Positions 51,395 to 59,734 of a DNA stretch of 64,000 bases are shown here, one piece after another. How positions within the stretch are numbered: position 1 is the first letter of the stretch; the number at the start of each line of letters is the position of its first letter. The stretch is from Kluyvera ascorbata_C. Lineage in GTDB: Bacteria; Pseudomonadota; Gammaproteobacteria; Enterobacterales; Enterobacteriaceae. The notes under the pieces are model-generated. The model was not told the DNA's origin, ran no database searches, and saw nothing but the letters and a program-made list of their open reading frames with translations. The DNA is taken from positions 372,001 through 436,000 of the forward strand of contig NZ_JBIQOI010000002.1 in NCBI RefSeq assembly GCF_044197065.1, written 5' to 3'. The position numbers and the translations under genes are program-made.

Positions 51395-52696
51395 TTAGAC
51401 ATCTGCAGATTTCGCTTCACCTTGTGCGCTATCCGAGCTTTTTGCAGTGGAAACTGGCTGACCTTTTTTGCTTATAATCCCTTTAACAAAATTAACATTA
51501 TCTATTGATGCATCGAGAAACTTTTGGAATGAATTCGAATTAAGCATTTCTGCCCAAGGCGTTGAATGTTCATCATCATTAATCAGTCGCAGAGGTGCTT
51601 CTTCTAATCTAGAAAGGGCTGAATCAAATAGTCTTCTTTCAAAGTCACCATCAGATACCCTTGCTGCTTCATTTTTGTAACCTTCATAGGCTTTAGCGAC
51701 TGCAGATTTAAACGCATAATCCTCAGCCAATTTAAAGCGCTGATTAATTTGTTTTGTTGATATCCATGCGAACCATAAAGGTGCGCCAACACTAAATATT
51801 GACAACACCAACTGAGTTATAATAACCGCAGTGCTTGGACTCCCTGTTTCCAATACTTTAGATAACACTTTCAAACGTTCAAAACCAATATAACCGCCAG
51901 CCCCTAAAGCAACTAACAAACCTACCACCCAAGCTATTATTGAGTGATTAAGGTTTTTTGCCTTTATTTCGAATGCTCCCGCCAGTCCTTTTGATGTTGA
52001 GGCAACTATTGCCTTTTCACACAATTCTAAATAGTCTGTAGCTTTCTTGTTTTTTTCTTCCAGCGCGGAGAGTTGAGCACTGCTCTTTTTTTCTGCATCT
52101 TCTAAGCTGAATTGAATTTTTTGAATCCCGTCCTTTAAATTAGACGCTTCATTATTATATGTTTTTAGCTGTTGCATATCGATTGGGATGTTCTCAGCAA
52201 CGCTATGCGCCTCATTAATCGATTTTATTTTCTCATCTAATCCTTCAATATCTGGTGATATATCATTAAGCCTTGCTTCAAAACTTTTTACTCTGCGTGA
52301 CATAGCCTTTGGAATTAAATGAGATTTCTCTAAACGCTCATAACTAAACAAATCATCAAGAGCCATATTGATGAATGCAAATGTAGTCATAAAAGCGGGA
52401 ATGGCCTGAGCACCATTTCCATTGAAAATATATGGTGCAACCCCAGCCCCAACACCATTTATTCTAATTGGCAAAGAGGAAACAAATTCATACTCACTAT
52501 CAGAAAGTTCAATCTCTCCATACTTAATGATCTTTTCTTTTGTCATAAAAACAACCCCCACAAAATCACTGGGGTATAGTGCGGGGTGGTGAAAATTCAC
52601 CGTTTCACTTAACAACCTGTCGTCAGTCTTAATACTGTGCAACTGATTTTGTAAGGCATCTAGTGCAGCAACGGTGCCTTTAAATGCTTCATTCAT
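51395..52696 (-). CDS. Coiled-coil protein with two membrane segments (prophage cargo)
   Basis: A 433-residue protein taken from MNEAFKGTVA at 52696; the frame is open 21 codons further but neither start has a strong ribosome site. Residues 1-130 are globular. Residues 132-225 form a long charged coiled coil (ARLNDISPDIEGLDEKIKSI...LEEKNKKATDYLELCEKAI). Two membrane segments lie at about 253-271 and 290-312. A conserved-looking cytoplasmic tail follows (INQRFKLAEDYAFKSAVAKAYEGYKNEA). I cannot place it firmly; the tail recalls DUF6161-type proteins. AT-rich composition and lone placement downstream of ogr in a P2-like element, a known slot for superinfection-exclusion genes, suggest a defence or exclusion role. 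That role is inference. Confidence 0.6.
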   Translation of the reverse strand: MNEAFKGTVAALDALQNQLHSIKTDDRLLSETVNFHHPALYPSDFVGVVFMTKEKIIKYGEIELSDSEYEFVSSLPIRINGVGAGVAPYIFNGNGAQAIPAFMTTFAFINMALDDLFSYERLEKSHLIPKAMSRRVKSFEARLNDISPDIEGLDEKIKSINEAHSVAENIPIDMQQLKTYNNEASNLKDGIQKIQFSLEDAEKKSSAQLSALEEKNKKATDYLELCEKAIVASTSKGLAGAFEIKAKNLNHSIIAWVVGLLVALGAGGYIGFERLKVLSKVLETGSPSTAVIITQLVLSIFSVGAPLWFAWISTKQINQRFKLAEDYAFKSAVAKAYEGYKNEAARVSDGDFERRLFDSALSRLEEAPLRLINDDEHSTPWAEMLNSNSFQKFLDASIDNVNFVKGIISKKGQPVSTAKSSDSAQGEAKSADV

Positions 52697-52824
52697 ATTT
52701 TTGCCATCAATGTGTAGTAGAAAAATTATTTTAGCTAAACCATATACCGCACACCACAAAATAAAGAAAAAAATGTGATGAATCAGTGCTTATGAACAAC
52801 TATATTTGTTGCTGTTCAACCTAC

Positions 52825-52852
52825 AAAAAACCCCGCCAGAGCGGGGTTTTTA
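52825..52852 (-). terminator. Bidirectional rho-independent terminator after the GNAT toxin
   Basis: Stem AACCCCGC/GCGGGGTT, loop TCTG-like, with A-run and T-run on either side. It sits directly after the toxin stop. Confidence 0.88.
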
Positions 52853-53392
52853 CTATGCAGCAAGTATGTGCTGAATAGCGAGAAACATTGGAATCGCGCC
52901 AAACGCGTTTGGCGGCTCCTTTAATTCAGTGAACCCCAGACGCACATAAAAGTTTACGGCATCAGGATCAGCATCCAAATACACGCCCTTAATAGGGAGC
53001 GCTTTATGGATCAATTTCACATGCTCAAAGAACTCGCAGAGCAGGTCTTGCCCGTAGCCTTTCTTTTGCTCTTTAGTAGCTACACCCAACATGATTAGAC
53101 GAACTACCCCGACATCATTTGGCAAAGAACCACCCAAAGCTCCTACCAACTTTCCTCTCTCGAGCGAATATGCGCTAAAACTACAAACACCAATCAGCTC
53201 ACCGCTTTTTTCATCGATTAGTGCCTTTGCAGCGCAGTTCCCATCTTTGACGCTCTTCTTTAAGGAGTTGCGTACATAAGAATTGATGACCGTATTACCG
53301 CAATCAAAATGTTTAACACCAGGGTATGTAATATCAGCTTGATAAGTACAGACCATAAGACCGTTATTTACAGCATCAAGATTGTTTTCCAT
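52853..53392 (-). CDS. TacT-like GNAT acetyltransferase toxin
   Basis: A 179-residue Gcn5-related N-acetyltransferase. Motif A is LGVATKEQKKGYGQDLL (acetyl-CoA pyrophosphate loop), and the catalytic-tyrosine region is DADPDAVNFYVRLGF. Size and pairing with an upstream DUF1778 protein match TacAT/AtaRT-type systems, whose toxins acetylate aminoacyl-tRNA and stop translation. It overlaps the antitoxin gene by 17 bp. The N-terminus (MENNLDAVNNG) is longer than in some relatives; an internal ATG at about residue 13 is another possible start. Confidence 0.82.
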   Translation of the reverse strand: MENNLDAVNNGLMVCTYQADITYPGVKHFDCGNTVINSYVRNSLKKSVKDGNCAAKALIDEKSGELIGVCSFSAYSLERGKLVGALGGSLPNDVGVVRLIMLGVATKEQKKGYGQDLLCEFFEHVKLIHKALPIKGVYLDADPDAVNFYVRLGFTELKEPPNAFGAIPMFLAIQHILAA

Positions 53393-53690
53393 CTTCGTCT
53401 TTCCTTCTTCGCATTAGCGCTTTCAACGCAAGCGTAGGCGCAGCAGGCTCAGAGAGAAGTTGGTTAACCTGTTGCCAGCTCTGCTCAGATAGCTTACGGC
53501 GGCGCTGATTCTCCAGCACGCTTTCGGCCCTTTCCAGTGCGGCGTTCAGAATAAACGCACTCAAATCCAAACCTGCAGCCATTGCTGCTTCACGGAGCAC
53601 ATCCTTTAGGTCAGTGCTTGTTTTCAATTCCACCCTAGCGTTTTTGACGTTTTTACCGTCTGCCGGGAATTGTGCAACACATGTTGTCAT
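53376..53690 (-). CDS. TacA-like DUF1778 antitoxin
   Basis: A 104-residue ribbon-helix-helix protein of the DUF1778 family: strand NARVELKTST followed by helices DLKDVLREAAMAAGLDLSAFILNAALERAESVL, then a tail that would wrap the GNAT toxin. It should neutralise the toxin and repress its own promoter. The ATG at 53690 has GAGGG upstream. The tail ends MRRRKDEDGKQS. Confidence 0.82.
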   Translation of the reverse strand: MTTCVAQFPADGKNVKNARVELKTSTDLKDVLREAAMAAGLDLSAFILNAALERAESVLENQRRRKLSEQSWQQVNQLLSEPAAPTLALKALMRRRKDEDGKQS

Positions 53691-53705
53691 TGTCTTACCC
53701 TCATG

Positions 53706-53820
53706 TTTACGTAAGACACCTTCTATAAAACATCAGAACACAAAGCTAAGCGATTGACTTTCTTTGAAAAGTCAAATTAAAAATCTTCTGATTAGTTTTA
53801 TTAGCGTGTTTCTTACGTAA
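53706..53820. promoter_or_regulatory. Inverted TTACGTAAG/A boxes in the toxin-antitoxin promoter
   Basis: TTTACGTAAGACAC (53706-53719) and GTGTTTCTTACGTAA (53806-53820) face each other across about 86 bp. Both contain the palindrome TTACGTAA. They bracket the presumed tacAT promoter and are candidate binding sites for the RHH antitoxin. Confidence 0.5.
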
Positions 53821-53834
53821 TTTTCCCCAAGTTT

Positions 53835-53850
53835 GTACTTAAATAAGTAC
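53835..53850. repeat. 16-bp perfect palindrome
   Basis: GTACTTAAATAAGTAC: arms GTACTTA and TAAGTAC around AA. Upstream of the toxin-antitoxin genes. Confidence 0.6.
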
Positions 53851-53873
53851 ATAAAAAAACTCACCAGCTACCA

Positions 53874-53944
53874 TACGGCTACTAGCCGTACAGATAAGTT
53901 ACGCCGATAGGGTGTGATTGTCAAATGTACGGCTAATAGCCGTA
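53874..53944. promoter_or_regulatory. Twin 17-bp operators TACGGCTANTAGCCGTA
   Basis: TACGGCTACTAGCCGTA (53874-53890) and TACGGCTAATAGCCGTA (53928-53944) are near-identical 8-1-8 dyads, 54 bp centre to centre. They look like operators of a dimeric repressor, but no phage repressor gene remains beside them. Confidence 0.6.
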
Positions 53945-54415
53945 TGAATGTAATTCAATCATATACTTTCCGGGGACTTATTGGTCATAGCAGTCTTTCA
54001 ATCTCGCAAAGCCTCCTGAATGCCTTGCCTCGTGGCGTGCCCCTGAAAAAATTAGGTTTTTTAATGTTATATTTCAGTAACTTGAATAACTTCCCGCCAT
54101 ATATATAACGAGAAATCCCTCTGGTGCTTAACTCTGTTTTCCGGCGTATATTTTTCACTTTGCCTAGTTGTAGTCCTCGTGGAAGCGGTAAAGGCATGTC
54201 ATTTTGGGCTTCACTAATTTTTGCGTTTGAAGATCCAGCAATGGTATGACTCCGGTTTACAATTTGATGCTACCTTGCCGGCGTTGTGTAAGCGGCTCAC
54301 ATAGCTATATACCGAGCTCGATTTGACATATATGCGCTCTCTGCCGGTCTTGAGCAGCTTTTTAATCTCAGAAATACTGAATGGCATCCGCTGTCGGTAA
54401 CCTCATGAATTTTAT

Positions 54416-54442
54416 GCCTCGCTAAGTGCGGGGCTTTTTTTT
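54416..54442 (+). terminator. Rho-independent terminator near attR
   Basis: Stem GCCTCGC/GCGGGGC (one G-U pair), loop TAAGT, then T8. It implies that a plus-strand gene once ended here, perhaps the lost integrase. Confidence 0.75.
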
Positions 54443-54446
54443 CTGA

Positions 54447-54466
54447 GTGTCCACAAATTGCCCCAA
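54447..54466 (+). repeat. Prophage arm-site repeat, right copy
   Basis: GTGTCCACAAATTGCCCCAA, one mismatch from 47337-47356. Confidence 0.55.
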
Positions 54467-54561
54467 ATACCGATGTAAGGTGTGGTTTTGTGATGTAGAA
54501 TGACGTACGCGCATTACAGACAAAACAGTAACTTACTGATTTTACAGATGAAAGAAAGACC

Positions 54562-54582
54562 ACTTCGGTCGCCTTTTTTTAT
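54562..54582 (+). repeat. attR: right copy of the prophage direct repeat
   Basis: Identical to 47279-47299. Only the 3' half of the gapA terminator is here, so the left arm of the stem is replaced by prophage sequence. Confidence 0.85.
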
Positions 54583-54614
54583 GACCAAAATATTTAAACA
54601 CCAAGGATTGCATC

Positions 54615-55499
54615 ATGATTAACAAAATTTTCGCTCTCCCGGTCATTGAACAGCTTACCCCTGTCCTCTCTCGTCGCCAGCTTGATGAGCTGGAGCTTAT
54701 CGTTGTCGACCATCCAAAAGTCAAAGCGTCCGTCGCTTTCCAGGGCGCGCACCTGCTCTCCTGGAAACCAGCGGGTGAAGAAGAAGTGCTGTGGCTGAGC
54801 GACAACACGCCGTTTAAAAATGGCGTCGCCCTGCGCGGTGGCGTACCTATCTGCTGGCCGTGGTTTGGCCCAGCGGCACAGCAGGGTTTCCCGGCACACG
54901 GTTTTGCGCGTAACTTGCCGTGGGAGCTGAAAGCTCACAATGAAGATGACAACGGCGTCGTGCTGACCTTTGAACTGAAAAGTAGCGATGCCACTCGCCA
55001 GTACTGGCCACATGAATTCTCCCTGCTCGCCCGTTTCAAACTGGGTAAAACCTGTGAAATGGAGCTGGAAGCACACGGTGAATTCGAGACCACGACCGCG
55101 TTGCACACCTACTTCAACGTCGGTGACATTCACGCCGTCAAAGTCAGCGGCCTTGGCGATCGTTACATCGATAAAGTGAATAACGCCGAAATTGGCGTAC
55201 TGAGCGACGGCGTACAGACCTTCCCGGACCGTACTGATCGCGTATACCTGAATCCGGAAGCGTGCAGCGTGATCAGCGATACGTCACTGAACCGCACTAT
55301 CGACGTGATTCATCATCACCACGTCAACGTTGTGGGCTGGAACCCAGGCCCGGCGCTGTCCGTCAGCATGGTCGATATGCCGGATGATGGTTACAAAACC
55401 TTCGTCTGTGTTGAAACTGCCTGCGCTAGCGCAACGCAGAAAGCCAGCGAAGAGAAACCGGCGCGTCTGTCGCAAACCATCAAGGTGACGAAGCGTTAA
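54615..55499 (+). CDS. yeaD: YeaD, D-hexose-6-phosphate mutarotase
   Basis: A 294-residue galactose-mutarotase-like beta-sandwich enzyme that interconverts anomers of hexose 6-phosphates. Active-site segments GVPICWPWFGP and HGFARNLPW with the catalytic His, and HTYFNVGDI, are intact. Same length as E. coli YeaD. In K-12 it lies directly after gapA and shares its transcript; here attR is 32 bp upstream, so it depends on another promoter or on read-through from the prophage. Confidence 0.94.
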   Translation: MINKIFALPVIEQLTPVLSRRQLDELELIVVDHPKVKASVAFQGAHLLSWKPAGEEEVLWLSDNTPFKNGVALRGGVPICWPWFGPAAQQGFPAHGFARNLPWELKAHNEDDNGVVLTFELKSSDATRQYWPHEFSLLARFKLGKTCEMELEAHGEFETTTALHTYFNVGDIHAVKVSGLGDRYIDKVNNAEIGVLSDGVQTFPDRTDRVYLNPEACSVISDTSLNRTIDVIHHHHVNVVGWNPGPALSVSMVDMPDDGYKTFVCVETACASATQKASEEKPARLSQTIKVTKR

Positions 55500-55520
55500 T
55501 TTTACGCATCATCTTTCACG

Positions 55521-55578
55521 TTGATCCGGCGTGGCTCGCTACGGCTACTGCATAGCCAACGCGCTGCGCCGGTTTTTT
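55521..55578 (+). terminator. Probable terminator of yeaD
   Basis: Outer stem CCGGCG/CGCCGG enclosing a branched GC-rich region, then T7. It is about 20 bp past the yeaD stop and before convergent yeaE. Confidence 0.65.
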
Positions 55579-55583
55579 TCGAT

Positions 55584-56435
55584 TTACACCACATCCAGCG
55601 CCACTTTTTTCCCCGGTGCCCGAAACGCCTTATCCAGTCGCTGCAGTTCTTCGGCGGTGAGTATTAGCGCCAGCGCCTCAGCATTCTCTTTTACGTGTGC
55701 CATCGTGGCCGCTTTTGGGATCGCCATGACCCCATTATGATGGATCACCCACGCCAGTAAAACCTGCGCCACCGTCGCCCGATGGTTGCTGGCAACCGCC
55801 TGGACATCAGGATGAGCAAAAAGACCGTCACGTAAACGTCCAGCCTGAGCGAGCGGGCAGTAGGCCATCACCGGCACCTCGTGCGATTGGCACCAAGGCA
55901 TCAGGTCGTACTCAATGCCGCGCGAAGCAAGATGGTAAAGCACCTGATTGGTCGCACACGCCTTGCCACCCTCGACTTGCCACAGCGCTTGCATATCGTC
56001 GATATCGAGATTTGACACGCCCCAGTGACGAATCTTGCCTTCCGCCACCAGCGCTTGCATCGCTTCCACCGTCTCCTTCAGCGCAAAACTACCCCGCCAG
56101 TGCAACAGATAAAGATCGAGATAATCCGTGCCAAGTCGCTGCAAACTCGCTTCGCAGGCGGCAGCCATTTTTTGACCGCCCGCATTCCACGGATACACCT
56201 TAGAAACCAGGAAGACGTTATCCCGCTGGCCGCGAATCGCTTCACCGACAATCGTTTCCGCGCCACCGTCGGCATACATCTCTGCCGTATCAATCAACGT
56301 CAATCCCTGCGAAATCCCGGCTTTTAGCGCCTCGACTTCCTGGCGACGAGCTGACGCATGCTCTCCCATATACCAGGTCCCCTGACCTATCGCTGGTAAA
56401 CGCTGCCCGCAAAACATGATGCTAGTGTCCGTCAT
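55584..56435 (-). CDS. yeaE: YeaE, aldo-keto reductase (methylglyoxal reductase)
   Basis: A 283-residue NADPH-dependent AKR. The catalytic tetrad is visible: Asp and Tyr in DTAEMYADG, Lys in LVSKVYPW, His in YLLHWRG. E. coli YeaE reduces methylglyoxal to acetol. The NADPH-binding C-terminal segment AIPKAATMAHVKENAEAL is present. Convergent with yeaD, as in K-12. Confidence 0.93.
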   Translation of the reverse strand: MTDTSIMFCGQRLPAIGQGTWYMGEHASARRQEVEALKAGISQGLTLIDTAEMYADGGAETIVGEAIRGQRDNVFLVSKVYPWNAGGQKMAAACEASLQRLGTDYLDLYLLHWRGSFALKETVEAMQALVAEGKIRHWGVSNLDIDDMQALWQVEGGKACATNQVLYHLASRGIEYDLMPWCQSHEVPVMAYCPLAQAGRLRDGLFAHPDVQAVASNHRATVAQVLLAWVIHHNGVMAIPKAATMAHVKENAEALALILTAEELQRLDKAFRAPGKKVALDVV

Positions 56436-56556
56436 GATGTTCTCCTCTTTTTCTCGCTATCCTAAAGGATAACCCATCATCGGAACGTAATTTCAATGCC
56501 CAGATTTCGCGCCCCGCCATTGTGCACCTGCCAGAAAACGCACCAAAAAAGAGCAA

Positions 56557-56585
56557 AAAAAAGCCCGCTAGAAGGCAGCAGGCTT
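56557..56585 (-). terminator. Terminator of mipA
   Basis: On the minus strand AGCCTGCTGCC...AGCGGGCTTTTTTT forms a short stem followed by T7, 24 bp after the mipA stop. Confidence 0.72.
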
Positions 56586-56608
56586 AACAATAGTGGAGAC
56601 AGCGGAGA

Positions 56609-57355
56609 TTAGAAGGTGTAAGTCACACCGGTAGACAACAGGCCGGTCCAGCTTTTGTCAACCATCGGGCTGTCGGTGATTTCGTCAGACAGACGGGTAT
56701 AGCGCGCGGTTCCGTATACGCTCCAGCTGTTAGCGAAGCGATAGTTGGCGGTCAGTTCAAGATACGGGTTCCAGCTATTGCTTGGGTCGTAGCTTCTCAG
56801 ACCACTTTTGGCCGCTTCGTGATGCGAAACGCCGTAGTAGTACTGGTTCTGGTTTTCACTGTTCCACTCAACACCGATACCCGGCGTTAAGGTCAGGCCA
56901 CCGTTGGTGTAGCGATAAACCCACGCGGTATCCCATACAACACCGTTACTGTTATCCAGCACGTCACCCGACAGCGCGGTACGCAGAGAACCATACTGCG
57001 TGTGGTGCATCCAGGAGACTCCCGCCATCACGGTAGATTTACGCTTATCCAGTCGACGCAGCTGGCTGTTGTCACTGTCGCCTGGCTTGAAGTACATCGG
57101 AGACCAGTAGCCCATCAGCGAGAGCTGGTCAGTGCCGTCGTTCCACAGATAGTAACCACCGCCGAGACCGTGGAACCAGAAGTTATCCCCTTCATAGCTG
57201 ATAACTGGTACAGGATAAATATCATGGTCGTACTGCTTATATGGATGCTCAACAATCCCGACACCCGCACCCAGAGTCAGCTTACTTTCCGCCTGTACTG
57301 CGGTAGCAGAAGTGGCAATCAGGACCCCTAAAGCTAGAAGTTTGATTCGATTCAC
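56609..57355 (-). CDS. mipA: MipA, MltA-interacting outer-membrane protein
   Basis: A 248-residue OmpV/MipA-family barrel protein. Signal peptide at residues 1-22 (LLALGVLIATSATAVQA), mature N-terminus ESKLTLGAGVG, C-terminal Phe of GVTYTF. In E. coli it scaffolds MltA and PBP1B. The start is a GTG at 57355, the only codon giving the standard signal peptide and the same length as E. coli; AAGGAATGA lies upstream. Confidence 0.93.
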   Translation of the reverse strand: MNRIKLLALGVLIATSATAVQAESKLTLGAGVGIVEHPYKQYDHDIYPVPVISYEGDNFWFHGLGGGYYLWNDGTDQLSLMGYWSPMYFKPGDSDNSQLRRLDKRKSTVMAGVSWMHHTQYGSLRTALSGDVLDNSNGVVWDTAWVYRYTNGGLTLTPGIGVEWNSENQNQYYYGVSHHEAAKSGLRSYDPSNSWNPYLELTANYRFANSWSVYGTARYTRLSDEITDSPMVDKSWTGLLSTGVTYTF

Positions 57356-57791
57356 AATCTGTCATTCCTTTTTTCAACATTTCAGCGGGCTGAAGTTTAC
57401 CTTTCACACAGCCCAACGACAAATTTTTTACCTGTAATATCAGAATACGACTCATCATTATCTCGCCTATTGATGGCAACACGCTTGCAAATACGTGACA
57501 GCACTATGAAAGCGTAAAAAATAGTAAAAGAATTAATGTCCGTATTTTTTGATGAGTTATTGATATGTCATTGAAAATCGTTTTTCCCGCCATGCAAGTT
57601 TTGCAAATGCCATCTACGCTTAATTTTAGAAGGTGTAATCGCCGCGCACGTTACCGTTAATCGTCCAACAACCTGGCACAAGGGTTGCTGGATTAAGGAG
57701 TGAGCGTCGTTCGGCTTACCTCTTCCGGGAGCCCCCACTATTCATACCAATGGCTCTTAACCTGTGCTAAAAAATGAAAGGACGGCATGCC
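57356..57791. other. Divergent mipA-yeaG regulatory region
   Basis: A 436-bp gap without genes. It contains the sigma-54 promoter for yeaG, an upstream TGCAAGTTTTGCA dyad near 57592-57604 that could be part of an activator site, and the mipA promoter. Confidence 0.55.
57674..57689 (+). promoter_or_regulatory. Sigma-54 promoter of yeaGH
   Basis: TGGCACA-AGGG-TTGCT fits the -24/-12 consensus with correct spacing, 102 bp before yeaG. In E. coli yeaGH is induced by nitrogen limitation through NtrC and sigma-54. Confidence 0.85.
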
Positions 57792-59726
57792 ATGAATATA
57801 TTCGATCACTATCGCCAGCGCTATGAAGCTGCCAAGGACGAAGAGTTCACACTGCAGGAGTTTCTTACCATTTGTCGGCAAGATCGCAGTGCCTATGCTA
57901 ACGCAGCAGAACGGCTATTAACCGCTATTGGCGAGCCCGTAATGGTTGATACTGCCCAGGAACCGCGGCTTTCCCGTCTCTTTTCGAACCGAGTCATCGG
58001 ACGCTATCCGGCGTTTGAAGAATTCTACGGCATGGAAGAAGCGATTGAACAGATCGTCTCCTATTTGAAACATGCCGCCCAGGGACTGGAAGAAAAGAAA
58101 CAGATCCTCTACTTATTAGGCCCGGTCGGCGGCGGTAAATCCTCGCTGGCAGAGCGTCTTAAAGCGCTGATGCAGCGCGTGCCTATTTACGTGCTGAGCG
58201 CCAACGGCGAGCGCAGCCCGGTTAATGACCACCCTTTGTGCCTGTTTAACCCGCAGGAAGACGCGCAGATTCTGGAAAAAGAGTACGGCGTGCCAACTCG
58301 CTATCTGGGCACCATTATGTCGCCGTGGGCTGCTAAGCGCCTGCACGAGTTCGGCGGCGATATTACCAAATTCCGCGTGGTGAAAGTCTGGCCATCCATC
58401 CTTGAACAGATTGCGATTGCCAAAACTGAACCGGGCGATGAAAACAACCAGGATATCTCCGCGCTGGTCGGTAAAGTTGATATCCGTAAATTGGAACACT
58501 TCGCGCAGAACGACCCGGATGCCTACGGCTATTCCGGCGCCCTGTGCCGCGCCAACCAGGGGATCATGGAGTTCGTCGAGATGTTTAAAGCGCCCATCAA
58601 GGTGCTGCATCCACTGCTGACGGCCACCCAGGAAGGGAACTACAACGGGACCGAAGGGATCTCCGCCCTGCCCTTTAACGGTATTATCCTGGCGCACTCG
58701 AACGAATCGGAGTGGGTCACTTTCCGCAACAACAAAAACAACGAGGCGTTCCTCGACCGTGTTTACATCGTCAAGGTGCCTTACTGCTTACGCATCTCTG
58801 AAGAGATCAAGATTTACGAAAAACTGCTTAACAACAGTGAGCTAACCCATGCGCCTTGCGCCCCTGGCACGCTGGAAACGCTGTCACGCTTCTCCATTCT
58901 GTCGCGTCTGAAAGAGCCGGAAAACTCCAGCATTTACTCGAAAATGCGCGTGTACGACGGTGAAAGCCTGAAGGATACTGACCCGAAAGCGAAATCCTAC
59001 CAGGAGTACCGTGACTACGCGGGCGTGGACGAAGGGATGAACGGTCTCTCCACCCGTTTCGCCTTTAAGATCCTCTCGCGCGTGTTCAACTTCGATCAGG
59101 CCGAAGTGGCGGCGAACCCGGTGCATCTGTTCTACGTACTGGAACAGCAGATCGAACGCGAGCAGTTCCCACAGGAGCAGTCAGAACGCTACCTGGAGTT
59201 CCTCAAAGGCTATCTGATCCCGAAATACGCCGAGTTTATCGGTAAAGAGATCCAGACGGCGTACCTCGAATCCTACTCGGAATACGGACAGAACATTTTC
59301 GACCGTTATGTCACCTACGCCGATTTCTGGATTCAGGATCAGGAGTATCGCGACCCGGATACCGGACAGTTGTTCGACCGTGAATCGCTGAACGCTGAAC
59401 TGGAGAAAATTGAGAAGCCTGCCGGGATCAGCAACCCGAAAGACTTCCGTAATGAGATAGTCAACTTCGTACTGCGCGCCCGCGCCCACAACAACGGCCG
59501 CAACCCGAACTGGACGAGCTACGAGAAGCTGCGCACGGTTATTGAGAAGAAAATGTTCTCCAATACCGAAGAGCTGCTGCCGGTAATTTCGTTTAACGCG
59601 AAGACCTCAACCGATGAGCAGAAAAAGCACGACGACTTTGTCGACCGGATGATGGAAAAAGGCTATACCCGCAAACAGGTTCGCCTGTTGTGTGAATGGT
59701 ATCTGCGCGTGCGTAAATCGTCATAA
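57792..59726 (+). CDS. yeaG: YeaG, PrkA-type serine kinase
   Basis: A 644-residue PrkA-family protein: an AAA-like N-terminal domain with Walker A LLGPVGGGKSS (near residues 107-117) and a C-terminal kinase-like domain. Nearly identical to E. coli YeaG, which acts under nitrogen starvation and stationary phase. Start MNIFDHYRQRYE by homology; AAGGACGGC lies upstream, and an in-frame ATG 6 codons earlier overlaps it. Operon with yeaH, 114 bp downstream. Confidence 0.95.
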   Translation: MNIFDHYRQRYEAAKDEEFTLQEFLTICRQDRSAYANAAERLLTAIGEPVMVDTAQEPRLSRLFSNRVIGRYPAFEEFYGMEEAIEQIVSYLKHAAQGLEEKKQILYLLGPVGGGKSSLAERLKALMQRVPIYVLSANGERSPVNDHPLCLFNPQEDAQILEKEYGVPTRYLGTIMSPWAAKRLHEFGGDITKFRVVKVWPSILEQIAIAKTEPGDENNQDISALVGKVDIRKLEHFAQNDPDAYGYSGALCRANQGIMEFVEMFKAPIKVLHPLLTATQEGNYNGTEGISALPFNGIILAHSNESEWVTFRNNKNNEAFLDRVYIVKVPYCLRISEEIKIYEKLLNNSELTHAPCAPGTLETLSRFSILSRLKEPENSSIYSKMRVYDGESLKDTDPKAKSYQEYRDYAGVDEGMNGLSTRFAFKILSRVFNFDQAEVAANPVHLFYVLEQQIEREQFPQEQSERYLEFLKGYLIPKYAEFIGKEIQTAYLESYSEYGQNIFDRYVTYADFWIQDQEYRDPDTGQLFDRESLNAELEKIEKPAGISNPKDFRNEIVNFVLRARAHNNGRNPNWTSYEKLRTVIEKKMFSNTEELLPVISFNAKTSTDEQKKHDDFVDRMMEKGYTRKQVRLLCEWYLRVRKSS

Positions 59727-59734
59727 CCACACGG

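Larger units (their letters stand above)
47300..54561. mobile_element. Decayed P2-like prophage inserted in the gapA terminator
   Basis: A 7.3-kb block between 21-bp direct repeats, separating gapA from yeaD, which are adjacent in K-12. Phage content is limited to a 5'-truncated terminase (gpP), an amber-interrupted portal (gpQ), an Ogr-like zinc finger and a small phage-type protein. The rest is cargo: a HEPN-motif protein, a coiled-coil membrane protein, and a DUF1778/GNAT pair. There are no capsid, tail, lysis, replication or integrase genes, so it cannot form particles itself. A satellite that borrows P2 helper functions is possible but would need an integrase. Confidence 0.85.
53945..54561. 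other. Non-coding right end of the prophage
   Basis: About 600 AT-rich bases where an integrase or repressor would be expected. Short frames exist on both strands, but none has a good ribosome site or recognisable motif. It contains a terminator and the right arm-site repeat. Confidence 0.5.

Noticed and set aside
53985..54197. 70-codon basic minus-strand frame in the right end of the prophage
   Set aside because: Considered as an integrase or repressor fragment, but no recognisable motif or ribosome site; it also lies among palindromes and AT-rich DNA.
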